A stretch of 30,483 nucleotides of DNA, taken from contig DASRCB010000348.1 in assembly GCA_035653295.1 (NCBI GenBank), positions 1-30,483 of the forward strand. Direction: 5' to 3'. Every line of letters starts with the position of its first letter. Positions within the stretch are counted from its first letter, which is position 1. Of the stretch, positions 1 through 8,554 are shown piece by piece. The notes under the pieces are model-generated. The model was not told the origin of the DNA and made no database searches. It saw only the letters and a program-made list of their open reading frames with translations. A program made the position numbers and the translations under genes. The DNA comes from DASRCB01 sp035653295 (GTDB taxonomy: Bacteria; Acidobacteriota; Terriglobia; Bryobacterales; Bryobacteraceae).

Positions 1-189
1 GAGCACAAGGCCGGATCGGCTCCCGCTTTCCTGATTCACCCCACCGAGATTCCCGACAGCCACGCGCAGTGGATCGAAGTTCGCTATCCTGCGGCGACCA
101 TTCTCGGCCTGCACTGGCTGGTCTGGTTCCTGATCATCACCACCCTCGGCGGGCTGTTGCTGCGCCGTCCGCTGGGGGTCGCGCTCTAA
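1..189 (+). CDS. C-terminal end of a membrane protein (partial)
   Basis: Only the last 62 codons are inside the window, in frame 1, ending with TAA at 187-189. The visible part has a soluble stretch, then one strongly hydrophobic segment (about residues 33-56 of the fragment: leucine, isoleucine, tryptophan rich) followed by a short positively charged tail with two adjacent arginines. That is the look of a C-terminal transmembrane helix with a cytoplasmic end. I do not recognise the family from so short a piece. It converges with the minus-strand amidohydrolase, and the two stop codons overlap by a few bases, so there is no room for a terminator between them. Confidence 0.6.
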   Translation, partial: EHKAGSAPAFLIHPTEIPDSHAQWIEVRYPAATILGLHWLVWFLIITTLGGLLLRRPLGVAL

Positions 190-1910
190 CGCGTGGCGCG
201 CTCGTAGACCAGCCGCCCCCCGAGCCAGGTCTGCTCCACCTTTATGTCGCGGACGTCCTCGACGGGGCAGTGCAGGATGTCGCGATCGAGCACGATAAAG
301 TCCGCCAGCTTGCCGGCCTCCACCGAACCCTTGTCCTTCTCGGAAAAGGTCAGCCGGGCATTGTTGATGGTGTACAGCCGGATCGCCTGCTCGCGGGTGA
401 TGCGCTGCTCCGGATGCAGTGGCCCATTCATCCAGCGCGGCTGGCGCGTCAGCGTGATCCACATCCCGAGGAATGGGTTGTATGGATTGATCGATCGGAA
501 GCTGCCGATTTTCTGCATGTGGTCCGAACCGCCGCCCACGACGATGCCCTCATCGAACAGTGTCTTGTACGGCTGAAACCAGGTGAGGCGCTTGTCGCCA
601 AACTGCTTCTCGAGCGTGGCGCCGTCCAGCCACAGCCAGTCTGGCTGCAGATCGAGCACGATGCCGAGCTGTTTAATGCGCGCGATCTGCTCCGGGGTCA
701 TGAAGTTCGAATGCGTGATGCACGGCCGCGCGGCGCGCACCGGGAAGTCATTGTTGATCTCCGAGTAGGCATCCACCATGGCCTGCACGGCGCCGTCGCC
801 GACCGAGTGCGCCGTGTACTGCAGGTCATGCTGCAGCGCGAACTTCGCGATCTGGTAGACCTTTCCTGCATCGATGAAGCGCATCCCGCGGTAGTTCGGG
901 TCGGTGATGGAGTAGACCTTGCTGACGCCCCACGGCTGGAGCATGTAGGCGCTTCCGGTGAGCATGCCCCCATCCATGTAGGTCTTGATCCCGCGGACCC
1001 AGAGCATGTTGTTGTACTGGTGCAGCGGGCTGTTCGCGGCTGAAAGCATGCGCTGCTCGATGTCCTCGATGGGCATCTGCGCATCCACGCTGTACATGAC
1101 GTATACGCGGCAGTTCAGCTGATTGCCGTCGCGCAGGCGGCGATAGAGTTCAATCCCCAGGTCGCTGAGGTCGCGCTCGGAGATGCTGGTAATGCCGACC
1201 GAGTTGTAGTCGGCCAGCAGCATCTTCAGGCGCTGCAGGCGATCGTCGATGGTGGGCTCGCGCTCGCCGGTCTTGAAGTGGATGAGCCGGCTGCAGCTGC
1301 GCAGGATGCCGGTCGGCTCGCCATTCGCATCGCGTTCGATGCGGCCAGGCTTACCGTCGGTGATCTGGAAATTGCGATCGATGCCGCTCATCTTCAGCGC
1401 CAGGGTATTGACCGCTGCGTCCGGGCCGGTTCCGAAGTAGACCGGATTGCGCGGGGCCGCCTCATCGAGTTCGGCTCGCGTTGGGAAGCGCTGGTCGCGC
1501 AGGCGGGTGATGAATACCTGCGTCAAAACAATCCAATCGCCCGGTTTCGTCACCGCGGCGCGCTCCCGGATGAAGCGCAGCACATCGGCGATGGTCTCCA
1601 TGTCGGGGACGGCGTGGTCGAACTCGTACATGGCGGCTTCGCTGGCATGGACGTGCGAATCCATCAGCCCGGGCATAACGGTAGCGCCCTTGAGATCGAT
1701 CCGTCGCGCGCCAGGGCCGGCGTTGTGCAGCACATCGGCGCGACGGCCGACAGCGACGACCCGATCGCCTCGGACGGCCATGGCGTCGACAACACGGAAC
1801 TGATCGTCAACGGTGACGATGTGGCCATTGAACAGGATGAGATCGGCGTTCTCGGCGGCGTCGAGTGCGGTGCAGATCAGAGCAAGGCAGAAAAGGAAGC
1901 GTGCGGTCAT
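186..1910 (-). CDS. Secreted YtcJ-type metal-dependent amidohydrolase (Amidohydrolase_3 family)
   Basis: 574 residues. The start at 1910 gives a good signal peptide (MTARFLFCLALICTALDAA), and lies 14 bases after the stop of the upstream esterase gene; a longer in-frame opening exists but would run far into that gene. The composite beta-sandwich/TIM-barrel layout of YtcJ-like enzymes is visible: an N-terminal strand with LILFNGHIVTV, the metal-binding HxH in DSHVHAS (H86, H88), later barrel histidines in TAHSVGDGA and THSNFM, and the conserved GGGSDH near the C-terminal part, followed by a typical C-terminal KLADFIVLDRD. The family hydrolyses C-N bonds in amides, ureas and cyclic imides; the substrate here is not known. 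It is the last gene of the long minus-strand block. Confidence 0.85.
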   Translation of the reverse strand: MTARFLFCLALICTALDAAENADLILFNGHIVTVDDQFRVVDAMAVRGDRVVAVGRRADVLHNAGPGARRIDLKGATVMPGLMDSHVHASEAAMYEFDHAVPDMETIADVLRFIRERAAVTKPGDWIVLTQVFITRLRDQRFPTRAELDEAAPRNPVYFGTGPDAAVNTLALKMSGIDRNFQITDGKPGRIERDANGEPTGILRSCSRLIHFKTGEREPTIDDRLQRLKMLLADYNSVGITSISERDLSDLGIELYRRLRDGNQLNCRVYVMYSVDAQMPIEDIEQRMLSAANSPLHQYNNMLWVRGIKTYMDGGMLTGSAYMLQPWGVSKVYSITDPNYRGMRFIDAGKVYQIAKFALQHDLQYTAHSVGDGAVQAMVDAYSEINNDFPVRAARPCITHSNFMTPEQIARIKQLGIVLDLQPDWLWLDGATLEKQFGDKRLTWFQPYKTLFDEGIVVGGGSDHMQKIGSFRSINPYNPFLGMWITLTRQPRWMNGPLHPEQRITREQAIRLYTINNARLTFSEKDKGSVEAGKLADFIVLDRDILHCPVEDVRDIKVEQTWLGGRLVYERATR

Positions 1911-1924
1911 GAAAGGGCAGCGTA

Positions 1925-4072
1925 TCACTGCCGGTACACGAGCGCGAGATGCAGGGCCTCCGGCGCCCCGGCGAGCCGGAACGCGTTCGCTGCGGCAGCA
2001 TATTCTCGGGTCAGTTCGGGCCGGAGAACAGGAGAACCAGTGGGCGTGACAGGGTCCGAAATCCAGACGTTGCGCGGGGCTATGGCGGCGACAAGATCCG
2101 GCAGGTCGTACTCTTCGAGCGCACCCGGGACAACGTCCTCCAGCACATGGCTGTGCACAGGACTGCTGGCGGCGGCATCGTAACAAACGAGCATGTTCTC
2201 CAGCGCGATCGACTTCAGGCGCGCATCGAACAACCCGGCGTACAGCATCGGGATAGCGGCCCCGTGGCGTGCGATTCCGCTGAGACGCGCGGGGTCAACG
2301 TCCGGCCGCGTGGCGAGCAGGTCCAGTCCGCGAACGATGTCCCGGGCGCGCATGCCGGCCAGTGGATGCCCGATCAGCAGCGCCGTCATGGCGTCGTTGT
2401 AGTCGCCGAACCAGTGGTGAAACTCCGAATCGTCCTCGGCTGCGGCGAAGCGTGTCTCGCCCATGCCGCGCAGATCGACCGCGAGGACGATCACCCCGGA
2501 GCGCGCCAGCCGCGCTGCCGTGTCCGCCGCGGCGGACTTGCCGTTACCGTCCGCCAGCAGAACGGCGGCTTTCCGCTCCGGCCCTGCATCCGGAACGTAC
2601 AGCAATGCGGGAATCTGAATGCCGGGCTCGCTCTCATACACCAGCTTGTGAATGCCATACTCGTCGCGAGCGATCACGCCGTACGGCAGAACCGGTACAA
2701 CGCCCGAAGCCGGTTCATAGCCGGTTCGGCGCAGCGCGGCGTCGCGCACGCGCGCCCGCCACGACGATAACTCGGCAGCCGTCGTCGGTTCAACGCGCCG
2801 GCGGTGAAGAGCGTGCGCGCGCGAACGGTTGATCGTGAATACGGTCTCGCCCCCGAGTGATGTGGCCACCTGCCCCGTATCGGTGCAGTCCAGAGTTTCG
2901 GGGGACTCGAGCGTGACGGGCGCCTCTGGCGTCGTATCGGACGCGCCGCGAAGCCTGCGGGAGAGCCAGTCGTACGCGGCCATGCGGTGCGGATGAAAGT
3001 ACCCGTGCAGGTCATCGGTCTCTACCGCCTCGAGTTTCGAGCCCTGACCGATCGAATCGAAGACGTGCTGCGCCTCGGCGAACGTCTCCCGAGATCCATC
3101 GATGGGGAAGAAGTCGCGGATGGACAGAAGCATCAGATAAGGCTTCGGCGATGCGGCGTACAGGAAATCCGGATAATCGAGGCCGTTGGCCAGCCAGCCG
3201 GGGAAGACCTGCTCGCCATCCTGCGGTCCGAGCGCCTTCAGCATCCACCGCCAGGAGGTCAGATAGCACGAGGGAGCCGCCGCTTTGAGACGGTCGTCAA
3301 GCGCCGCGAGATAGGTCGTGTTCGTGCCGCCTCCGGAGTTGCCGGTCACGGCCACACGGGCGGGATCCACTTCGGGGCGGGACAGCAGATAATCGAGCGC
3401 CCGCATTCCGTCCCAGATGGTGTAGCGCGCAACGTGCTGGCCGGTCAGCAGGCACTCGATGCCCAGCATGCTGTGCTCGGTGGTGGAATCGTGCACCAGC
3501 GGCCCGCGCAGATCGGCGCTGTAAAGCTGGACGCGCTCGCCCTCAGCCAGCGTGTCCCATGTCAGAGCGACATACCCGCGCCGCACCAGACCGACAAGGA
3601 CGTCCTGCCAGATCTCGAAGGCTTTGCCCATGCGCGAATGCCCGAGCGGGAAGAGGATGGCGGGGTACGGACCGTGTCCGGTGCTCGGGACGTAAAGGTT
3701 GGCGGTGACATAGAACTTCGGCTGGCTTTCGAAGATGACTTTCTCGATCCGATAGCCATCGCGCTGGAGAACGCCGACTATCTTCGCGTTCAGAGGAGTA
3801 CGCTCGGGAAGGCCGCCGATGGCCTGCAGCATGTGGTCGCGGACGAACTGCCGCCGCGCGCTCAGCGCCTCCGGCGTGGTGATCGCCAGCGAGCGTCTGC
3901 GCGCCTCGAGGAGCGCTAAACCGCGTTCGCGCAGGTAGTCCGGCAGCATGCGCTGGATATTTGCATACTCATCGAGACCGTGAAGGAAATCGAGTTGCTG
4001 CGACGCGGGTTCCTGGGCGAAGGTACAGGCAGCGAGGGCCGCCGCAATGGACAACAGTCGGAAGGCGGTCAT
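1925..4072 (-). CDS. Secreted acetylxylan-esterase-like protein with two alpha/beta-hydrolase domains
   Basis: 715 residues, starting with a signal peptide (MTAFRLLSIAAALAACTFAQ). The start at 4072 is chosen because it opens that signal peptide and its ATG overlaps the TGA of the upstream gene (ATGA). Two alpha/beta-hydrolase units follow each other. The first (about residues 90-375) carries the nucleophile motif GNSGGG with S246, and a candidate catalytic histidine in DLHGYFHPH. The second (about 440-710) keeps the fold pattern, but the residue aligned with S246 is a histidine (H603, in GIARHGAA), so it lacks the nucleophile. The family includes acetylxylan and cephalosporin-C deacetylases and related periplasmic esterases. 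I infer that the first domain is the working esterase and the second a structural or binding partner. Confidence 0.8.
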   Translation of the reverse strand: MTAFRLLSIAAALAACTFAQEPASQQLDFLHGLDEYANIQRMLPDYLRERGLALLEARRRSLAITTPEALSARRQFVRDHMLQAIGGLPERTPLNAKIVGVLQRDGYRIEKVIFESQPKFYVTANLYVPSTGHGPYPAILFPLGHSRMGKAFEIWQDVLVGLVRRGYVALTWDTLAEGERVQLYSADLRGPLVHDSTTEHSMLGIECLLTGQHVARYTIWDGMRALDYLLSRPEVDPARVAVTGNSGGGTNTTYLAALDDRLKAAAPSCYLTSWRWMLKALGPQDGEQVFPGWLANGLDYPDFLYAASPKPYLMLLSIRDFFPIDGSRETFAEAQHVFDSIGQGSKLEAVETDDLHGYFHPHRMAAYDWLSRRLRGASDTTPEAPVTLESPETLDCTDTGQVATSLGGETVFTINRSRAHALHRRRVEPTTAAELSSWRARVRDAALRRTGYEPASGVVPVLPYGVIARDEYGIHKLVYESEPGIQIPALLYVPDAGPERKAAVLLADGNGKSAAADTAARLARSGVIVLAVDLRGMGETRFAAAEDDSEFHHWFGDYNDAMTALLIGHPLAGMRARDIVRGLDLLATRPDVDPARLSGIARHGAAIPMLYAGLFDARLKSIALENMLVCYDAAASSPVHSHVLEDVVPGALEEYDLPDLVAAIAPRNVWISDPVTPTGSPVLRPELTREYAAAANAFRLAGAPEALHLALVYRQ

Positions 4073-4932
4073 TGCTTGTTTAGAATGCGCCACATCGTGC
4101 CGGCGAAGATATTGGCCTGAGCCTCTGCGGAAACCCCGCAGGCATCCAGCATGCGGTGATACCGCTCCAATTCGCGATCGAACTCGCCGAGATCGCCCTC
4201 GAACACGTCAGACCCGAACACCAGCTTCTCGAAGGCCGAGCCGGACGCCTGCGGCGTGTGCGGGCTCGCGACGCTGCTCCACCAGAAGATCGACTTGAAG
4301 AAGGTGTAATCCTCCTGTTTCTTGATCAACGTCGATCCGGAGACATCGAAATAGATGTTGGGACTCCAGCGCCCGATCTCGGCCGCCCAGGAGTAGTCGG
4401 GGTTCCCGAGATGCGCGCCGATGATGGTCAGCTTCGGAAAGCGGCGGGCGATCAGGTCGAGCGTGCCGGCGCGCATGCGATCGGAGCTGACGTCGCTGGG
4501 CTGATCCGGATGCGGGCGCGCCACGATGCCGGTATGAAAGAGCACGATCATGCGATAACTCTCGGCGCGCTGGTAAATGGGCCAGTAGCGGCGATCGTCA
4601 TACGGGTACTGCGGGCCGCTGAGCTCGCCGAGCCCGCGAAACCCCGCGGCGTGGAAACGGTCGATGTTGGCGAGCACGTCCGGGTCATCGAGCTGGATCT
4701 GGCCCAGACCGACCAGCCGGCCCGGATGCTGCTTCATGAAGCCCGTGACCTGGTCGATGTCCTTGGGAGAGGTCAGCAGCAGCGCCATTCCCTGCACGGA
4801 TTCGAGCTTGCTGGTGAGACTCGCGAGGAACGCTTCACTGCCGTTGTGGTGCACATGGCAGTCGATGAGCTTCGGCGGCGTCTGGCCGAAGCAGGCGGCC
4901 GCAGCCACAAGAACGTACGCGACTCGCTTCAT
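4069..4932 (-). CDS. Secreted TIM-barrel amidohydrolase (PF04909-like)
   Basis: 287 residues. The start at 4932 gives a signal peptide (MKRVAYVLVAAAACFGQ) and overlaps the stop of the upstream PLP-enzyme gene as ATGA; a longer reading frame upstream lacks a sensible start. After the signal comes the metal-binding HxH in KLIDCHVHHNG (H26, H28), then IIGAHLGNP on a later barrel strand and FGSDVF near the C-terminus, whose Asp is the usual last ligand of this superfamily. The protein is short, but all three landmarks of the amidohydrolase-2 family are there. Members act as hydrolases or decarboxylases on small ring or amide compounds. Its own stop overlaps the start of the esterase gene, so these genes are probably translated together. 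Confidence 0.8.
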   Translation of the reverse strand: MKRVAYVLVAAAACFGQTPPKLIDCHVHHNGSEAFLASLTSKLESVQGMALLLTSPKDIDQVTGFMKQHPGRLVGLGQIQLDDPDVLANIDRFHAAGFRGLGELSGPQYPYDDRRYWPIYQRAESYRMIVLFHTGIVARPHPDQPSDVSSDRMRAGTLDLIARRFPKLTIIGAHLGNPDYSWAAEIGRWSPNIYFDVSGSTLIKKQEDYTFFKSIFWWSSVASPHTPQASGSAFEKLVFGSDVFEGDLGEFDRELERYHRMLDACGVSAEAQANIFAGTMWRILNKQ

Positions 4933-6026
4933 TGGACCTTGCCCCTTGCGGCGACAACCCATTCCTCGACCACCTCCTCGTTTCGCACCCCGTACACACG
5001 GTCGTGCAGATTGATGCATGGGCAGACGTGATTCGGCACGATGCGGATCAGTTCGCCAAGGCACGGCTGCCGCTCCGCCTGCCTGACGTTCAGGTGACCG
5101 TGCTCTTCGGAAAGATCTTCGATGACCACGTCGTCGTAGCCGAGGACATGGCCATAGCCGTGCCGGTCGCCCGAAAGCAGGAGATCGCCGGACAGCGTTT
5201 TGCTTCCGGCGTCCACGATGGCTTTCCCCGGCACACTGCGGCTGACCACGCGCGTCAACACGGTAAATGCGCAGTCGTCATACGTCGCTGCCTCCGCGCA
5301 CACGGTGTTCTTGTCGTTAAAGATGTACGTGCCCGGACGGATCTCCGTCACACCGGTGAAGCGGTGCGACTCGTACGCCGCGGGCGTGTTACCGCCGCTC
5401 ACCACGGTGCGGTCGAGCCCCGCCGCGTCGGCCAGTTCAAGCAGCTTCGCAAGTCTCTCGTTCTCGCGCTCGATGAGCGCAGGCCGTTCGGCCGCGCTGT
5501 GCATGATGTGCCCGGGATAGACGTTCAGACCGCGCCACTCGAGGCCGGGCAGATCCCGGATGGCGCGCGCTGTATCCACCGATGACGTCTCGATCGGCAG
5601 ACCGCAGCGGCCGAAACCCGTATCGAACTCCACACGCACACCGATCGGAACGCCGCAGCGCCGCGCCAGGCTGGATAAGCATGACGCGACCTCGAATGAA
5701 TCGATGGCGGCCGTGACGCGGGCGCGGCGGGCAAGCGCCGCAAGCCGGTCCAGCTTTCGCGGACCGAGCAGCGGATACACGATGAGAATATCCTGAATGC
5801 CGCCATCGGCCATGGCTTCCGCTTCGCCGACCTTGGCCACGGTGATCCCAACCGCGCCGCAGCGGAGCTGCATCTGCGCCAATTCGGGAATCTTGTGTGT
5901 CTTCGTGTGGGGCCGCAGATGCAACGCGTGTTCCCGGCAATATTCGGCAAGGCCGCGAACATTGCGCTCCATGACATCCACGTCGATCAGAATGGCCGGA
6001 GTATCGAGATCGGAGATGTGCATCAT
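4929..6026 (-). CDS. PLP enzyme of the D-threonine aldolase / D-serine dehydratase (DSD1) family
   Basis: 365 residues. The N-terminal alanine-racemase-like barrel opens with LDTPAILIDVDVMERN, and the PLP lysine motif RPHTKTHK lies at residues 38-45 (K42 the likely Schiff-base lysine). The C-terminal domain ends with PNHVCPCINL, which supplies the His-x-Cys metal pair (H333, C335) known from eukaryotic-type D-serine dehydratases and D-threonine aldolases. The family uses PLP plus a divalent metal on D-beta-hydroxy amino acids, giving either aldol cleavage or elimination to an enamine/imine. The start at 6026 overlaps the upstream TGA as ATGA; a second ATG follows directly and cannot be excluded. 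A downstream RidA-type protein in the same set fits imine-forming chemistry. Dehydratase and aldolase activity cannot be told apart from sequence. Confidence 0.85.
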   Translation of the reverse strand: MMHISDLDTPAILIDVDVMERNVRGLAEYCREHALHLRPHTKTHKIPELAQMQLRCGAVGITVAKVGEAEAMADGGIQDILIVYPLLGPRKLDRLAALARRARVTAAIDSFEVASCLSSLARRCGVPIGVRVEFDTGFGRCGLPIETSSVDTARAIRDLPGLEWRGLNVYPGHIMHSAAERPALIERENERLAKLLELADAAGLDRTVVSGGNTPAAYESHRFTGVTEIRPGTYIFNDKNTVCAEAATYDDCAFTVLTRVVSRSVPGKAIVDAGSKTLSGDLLLSGDRHGYGHVLGYDDVVIEDLSEEHGHLNVRQAERQPCLGELIRIVPNHVCPCINLHDRVYGVRNEEVVEEWVVAARGKVQ

Positions 6027-7003
6027 TCGCTCGCCGGATCGGGGTACTTTCGCGCCAGCGCCCGGATATCATACGTGAACTTCAGAAACCGCTTCTCCCA
6101 GCGGCGTGCGTCCGCTTCGGTGTACTTGTAGAAGCCCTTCGCATTGCCGATGCCCACGGCGCCGGAATCGACCACCTTCTTCATCAGCGCTGGGACCTCG
6201 GTGGCGCAGCTCAGGTCGGGCCAGAGGTCCCGCATGACCGCCGCATACGCCGGGATCCCGGTCAGGTCCATGAACCGGAATGGGCCGGCCAGCGTCATCC
6301 AGTAGCCATAATCGTTGCGTACCGAGCGATCGACATCGGCGGGCGTTGCATACCCGTTCTCGACCAGATAAAACGCCTCGCGCAGCATGGCGTACATGAT
6401 GCGGTTGGTGATGAAGCCGCGCACGTCGCGCCGCACCAGCGTCGGCTCCTTGCCCCAGCCGCGCGCGAGGCGCATCACGCGCTGCGCGGCGTCGGGCGAG
6501 GTTCGGTCGCCGCAGATGACTTCCATGAAGCGGGTGATGTGCGCAGGCTCAGCCCAGTGAATGCCCAGGATCCGTTCGGGATGACGCGCTCCCTGCTGCA
6601 ACTGAGTGACCGGCAGCGCGGAGGTGTTGCTGCCGATCAGGCATTTCGGCGTGACTACCGCCTCCACCTGCGCAATGACCTGACGCTTGAGTTCCAGGTT
6701 CTCGAACACCGCCTCGATGACCACGCCGCAGTCGCGGAGCTCGGCGAAGTCCTCGAACGCCGCGAAACGCCGGGCAATCGCCGCCGGCTCGCCGGACAGC
6801 AGCCGCTCCCGCTTCATCTCACGGAGGAGCGCGAGCAGATGCCGGCCTGACGCGCGGCGCTTCTTAGGATCGCGGTCGATGCCGATCACCTGATGTCCCG
6901 TCGCCAGCAGGCATGCCGCAATGCTCGTGCCCATGAGGCCGAGCCCGACCACGCCGGCTTTTGGCCGGGGAGCCTTACCGTTCCGGGAGGCACGCGATGG
7001 CAT
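6023..7003 (-). CDS. 3-hydroxyacyl-CoA dehydrogenase-family NAD-dependent oxidoreductase
   Basis: 326 residues, cytoplasmic. The Rossmann glycine motif GLGLMG lies at residues 20-25, and an acidic residue in IGIDRD at the end of the second strand predicts NAD rather than NADP. The next landmarks are EAVFENLELK, SNTSALPV and the catalytic-histidine segment GIHWAEP (H149), where the usual Phe-x-x-Pro is Trp-Ala-Glu-Pro. The C-terminal helical domain shows FITNRIMYAMLREA and a GPF-x-x-MDLTG motif. Single-domain members work on hydroxyacyl-CoA or on free hydroxy acids such as carnitine or gulonate; the altered motif after His149 makes a non-CoA substrate plausible. The start at 7003 overlaps the RidA-like gene by 29 bases, and no other ATG precedes the Rossmann motif. 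Confidence 0.8.
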   Translation of the reverse strand: MPSRASRNGKAPRPKAGVVGLGLMGTSIAACLLATGHQVIGIDRDPKKRRASGRHLLALLREMKRERLLSGEPAAIARRFAAFEDFAELRDCGVVIEAVFENLELKRQVIAQVEAVVTPKCLIGSNTSALPVTQLQQGARHPERILGIHWAEPAHITRFMEVICGDRTSPDAAQRVMRLARGWGKEPTLVRRDVRGFITNRIMYAMLREAFYLVENGYATPADVDRSVRNDYGYWMTLAGPFRFMDLTGIPAYAAVMRDLWPDLSCATEVPALMKKVVDSGAVGIGNAKGFYKYTEADARRWEKRFLKFTYDIRALARKYPDPASE

Positions 7004-7361
7004 CGATCTCCACCTTCAGTCCGCCCCACAGCACCGCCTGGACGGTGGTGCGCGCCGGCTTCACCCCGGGGAAGAACTCGCGGTAGGCTCTGTCGAATCC
7101 GTCGAACTCATCGATGTCGGCCAGATGGACGCTGCATTTGACGATGTCCTCAAACCCCGCGCCCGCGGCGGCCAGCACCTTGCCGATCTGCTGCAGCGTG
7201 CGCCGTGTCTCGTCTTCGACTGTGCCCGGAATCGGTTCGCCGGTTTTGAGATCCAGCGAGCCGTGGCCGCTGACATAGAGCCAGCCGTTGCGGATGACGC
7301 CGGCGGAGTATGAGCCGGTAGTCGCGGTCTTGTCGGGATGTTTCACTTCGATATTGGGCAT
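6975..7361 (-). CDS. RidA-family enamine/imine deaminase
   Basis: 128 residues, the usual length for the YjgF/YER057c/UK114 family. The conserved arginine in KPARTTV (R104) and the glutamate in VEIDAIA (E119) sit almost exactly where E. coli RidA has R105 and E120, so this looks like an active hydrolase of 2-iminoacids rather than a degenerate member. RidA proteins clear reactive enamine/imine products made by PLP dehydratases, and such an enzyme is encoded two genes downstream. I prefer the ATG at 7361, five bases after the stop of the lactonase gene; a TTG at 7370 that overlaps that stop as TTGA would add three residues. Confidence 0.9.
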   Translation of the reverse strand: MPNIEVKHPDKTATTGSYSAGVIRNGWLYVSGHGSLDLKTGEPIPGTVEDETRRTLQQIGKVLAAAGAGFEDIVKCSVHLADIDEFDGFDRAYREFFPGVKPARTTVQAVLWGGLKVEIDAIACLPER

Positions 7362-7366
7362 CTTGT

Positions 7367-8554
7367 TCAACTCAGAAAAACAATGCTGGACGGCGCCGGC
7401 ACGGGCGTGTACTGGCCGGTGAAGGTCAGCCGTCCCGTCCTGCGATTCACGCGAAAGCTCGTGATCGCGTCGCTGCGCTGATTGCAGGAGTACAGAAAAG
7501 CGCCGCCGGGATCGAAATTGACCAGGTTCGGATAGTCGCCGCGAGTCCAGGTTTCCTCAGCGAACGACAGCGTTCCGTCGTCTCCAATGGAGAAGGCCGT
7601 GATGCTGTCGTGCAGCCGGTTCGCCGCGTAGACGAACCGGCTGTCGGACGACACCAGGATCTCAGACGCGAAGCTCGTACCGGTAAAGCCATGCGGAAGA
7701 CTGGAGACCGTTTGCCGCTGCGATAAACGACCCGAGGCGGCGTCGAAATCGAACAGCACGATGGTCGAGGCTTCTTCCTGAATCGAATACAGCCATCGTC
7801 TGTTCGCATGAAACACGAAATGGCGCGGGCCGTCGCCGGGCGGGAGCGAAACCGATGCGGGATCGTTCGGCGTCAGCTTTCCGGTCTGCTCGTCGAACTT
7901 CCAGATCAGGATCCGATCCAGGCCGAGGTCCGCGCCCAGCACGTAGCGGCCCGAGGGATCGGACTGAATCATATGCGGGTGCGGAGCGTCATGACCGCTG
8001 ATTGCGTAACTGCCTGGAGGCGCGCTGGCAGCAGCCCGTTCCGGGCCAGCCGCGCCGTCGCCTCCGCGGCAATCCGTCGCGGCGCCCAGCCTGCCATCGG
8101 GCAGGACCGGCAGCACGGCGAAGTTCCCGCCATCGTAGTTGGCGACGAAGACATACCGACCCGAAGGATGAATGCTGAGGTGAGCGGGTCCCGTCCCCTG
8201 AGAATCGACATCATTGAGCCAGGAGACCCGGCAACTGTCCCGCTCAATCGCGAAGGCGCTGACGGCCCCGGTCTTCCGCCCCTCGAACGTGCCGGTCTCG
8301 TTCGCGGTATACAGGAACTCGCCCGAGGCGGACAGCGCCAGCCAGAACGGGTTGAAATGGTGGGGGAAGAAATCGCGGCGCGACAACGCCCCGGTCTGCG
8401 GGGCCACCTCGTAAACGAGAATTCCGGACCGACTTGCCTTTGTCTCATACGTGCCCACGAAGGCCAGAACCGCGGAGCGTGATGTCTTAGCGGATAAAGC
8501 CGCGCCACCGGTAAGGACGGCGGCGGCTTTCAGGAGGTCACGGCGCGGGCTCAT
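7367..8554 (-). CDS. Tat-exported seven-bladed beta-propeller lactonase-family protein
   Basis: 395 residues. The N-terminus MSPRRDLLKAAAVLTGG is a twin-arginine signal, so the folded protein is probably exported to the periplasm. The rest is made of repeats of the 6-phosphogluconolactonase propeller family (PF10282): recurring strands such as FVGTYETKASRSGI, HLSIHPSGRYVFVANYDGG, HPHMIQSDPSGRYVL and FVYAANRLHDSITAF. This family includes cytosolic Pgl and many exported proteins of unknown substrate; because of the Tat signal a role in the pentose phosphate pathway is unlikely here. The ATG at 8554 overlaps the stop of the GH20 gene as ATGA, which fixes the start, and the stop lies next to the RidA gene start. 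Confidence 0.85.
   Translation of the reverse strand: MSPRRDLLKAAAVLTGGAALSAKTSRSAVLAFVGTYETKASRSGILVYEVAPQTGALSRRDFFPHHFNPFWLALSASGEFLYTANETGTFEGRKTGAVSAFAIERDSCRVSWLNDVDSQGTGPAHLSIHPSGRYVFVANYDGGNFAVLPVLPDGRLGAATDCRGGDGAAGPERAAASAPPGSYAISGHDAPHPHMIQSDPSGRYVLGADLGLDRILIWKFDEQTGKLTPNDPASVSLPPGDGPRHFVFHANRRWLYSIQEEASTIVLFDFDAASGRLSQRQTVSSLPHGFTGTSFASEILVSSDSRFVYAANRLHDSITAFSIGDDGTLSFAEETWTRGDYPNLVNFDPGGAFLYSCNQRSDAITSFRVNRRTGRLTFTGQYTPVPAPSSIVFLS

Noticed and set aside
1278..2183. 301-codon plus-strand open frame over the YtcJ-type amidohydrolase
   Set aside because: Shadow frame with no recognisable domain, running across the junction of two real minus-strand genes.
7367..8554. Annotation as the pentose phosphate 6-phosphogluconolactonase (pgl)
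   Set aside because: A twin-arginine signal predicts export, which does not fit a cytosolic sugar-phosphate enzyme; only the fold family is supported.
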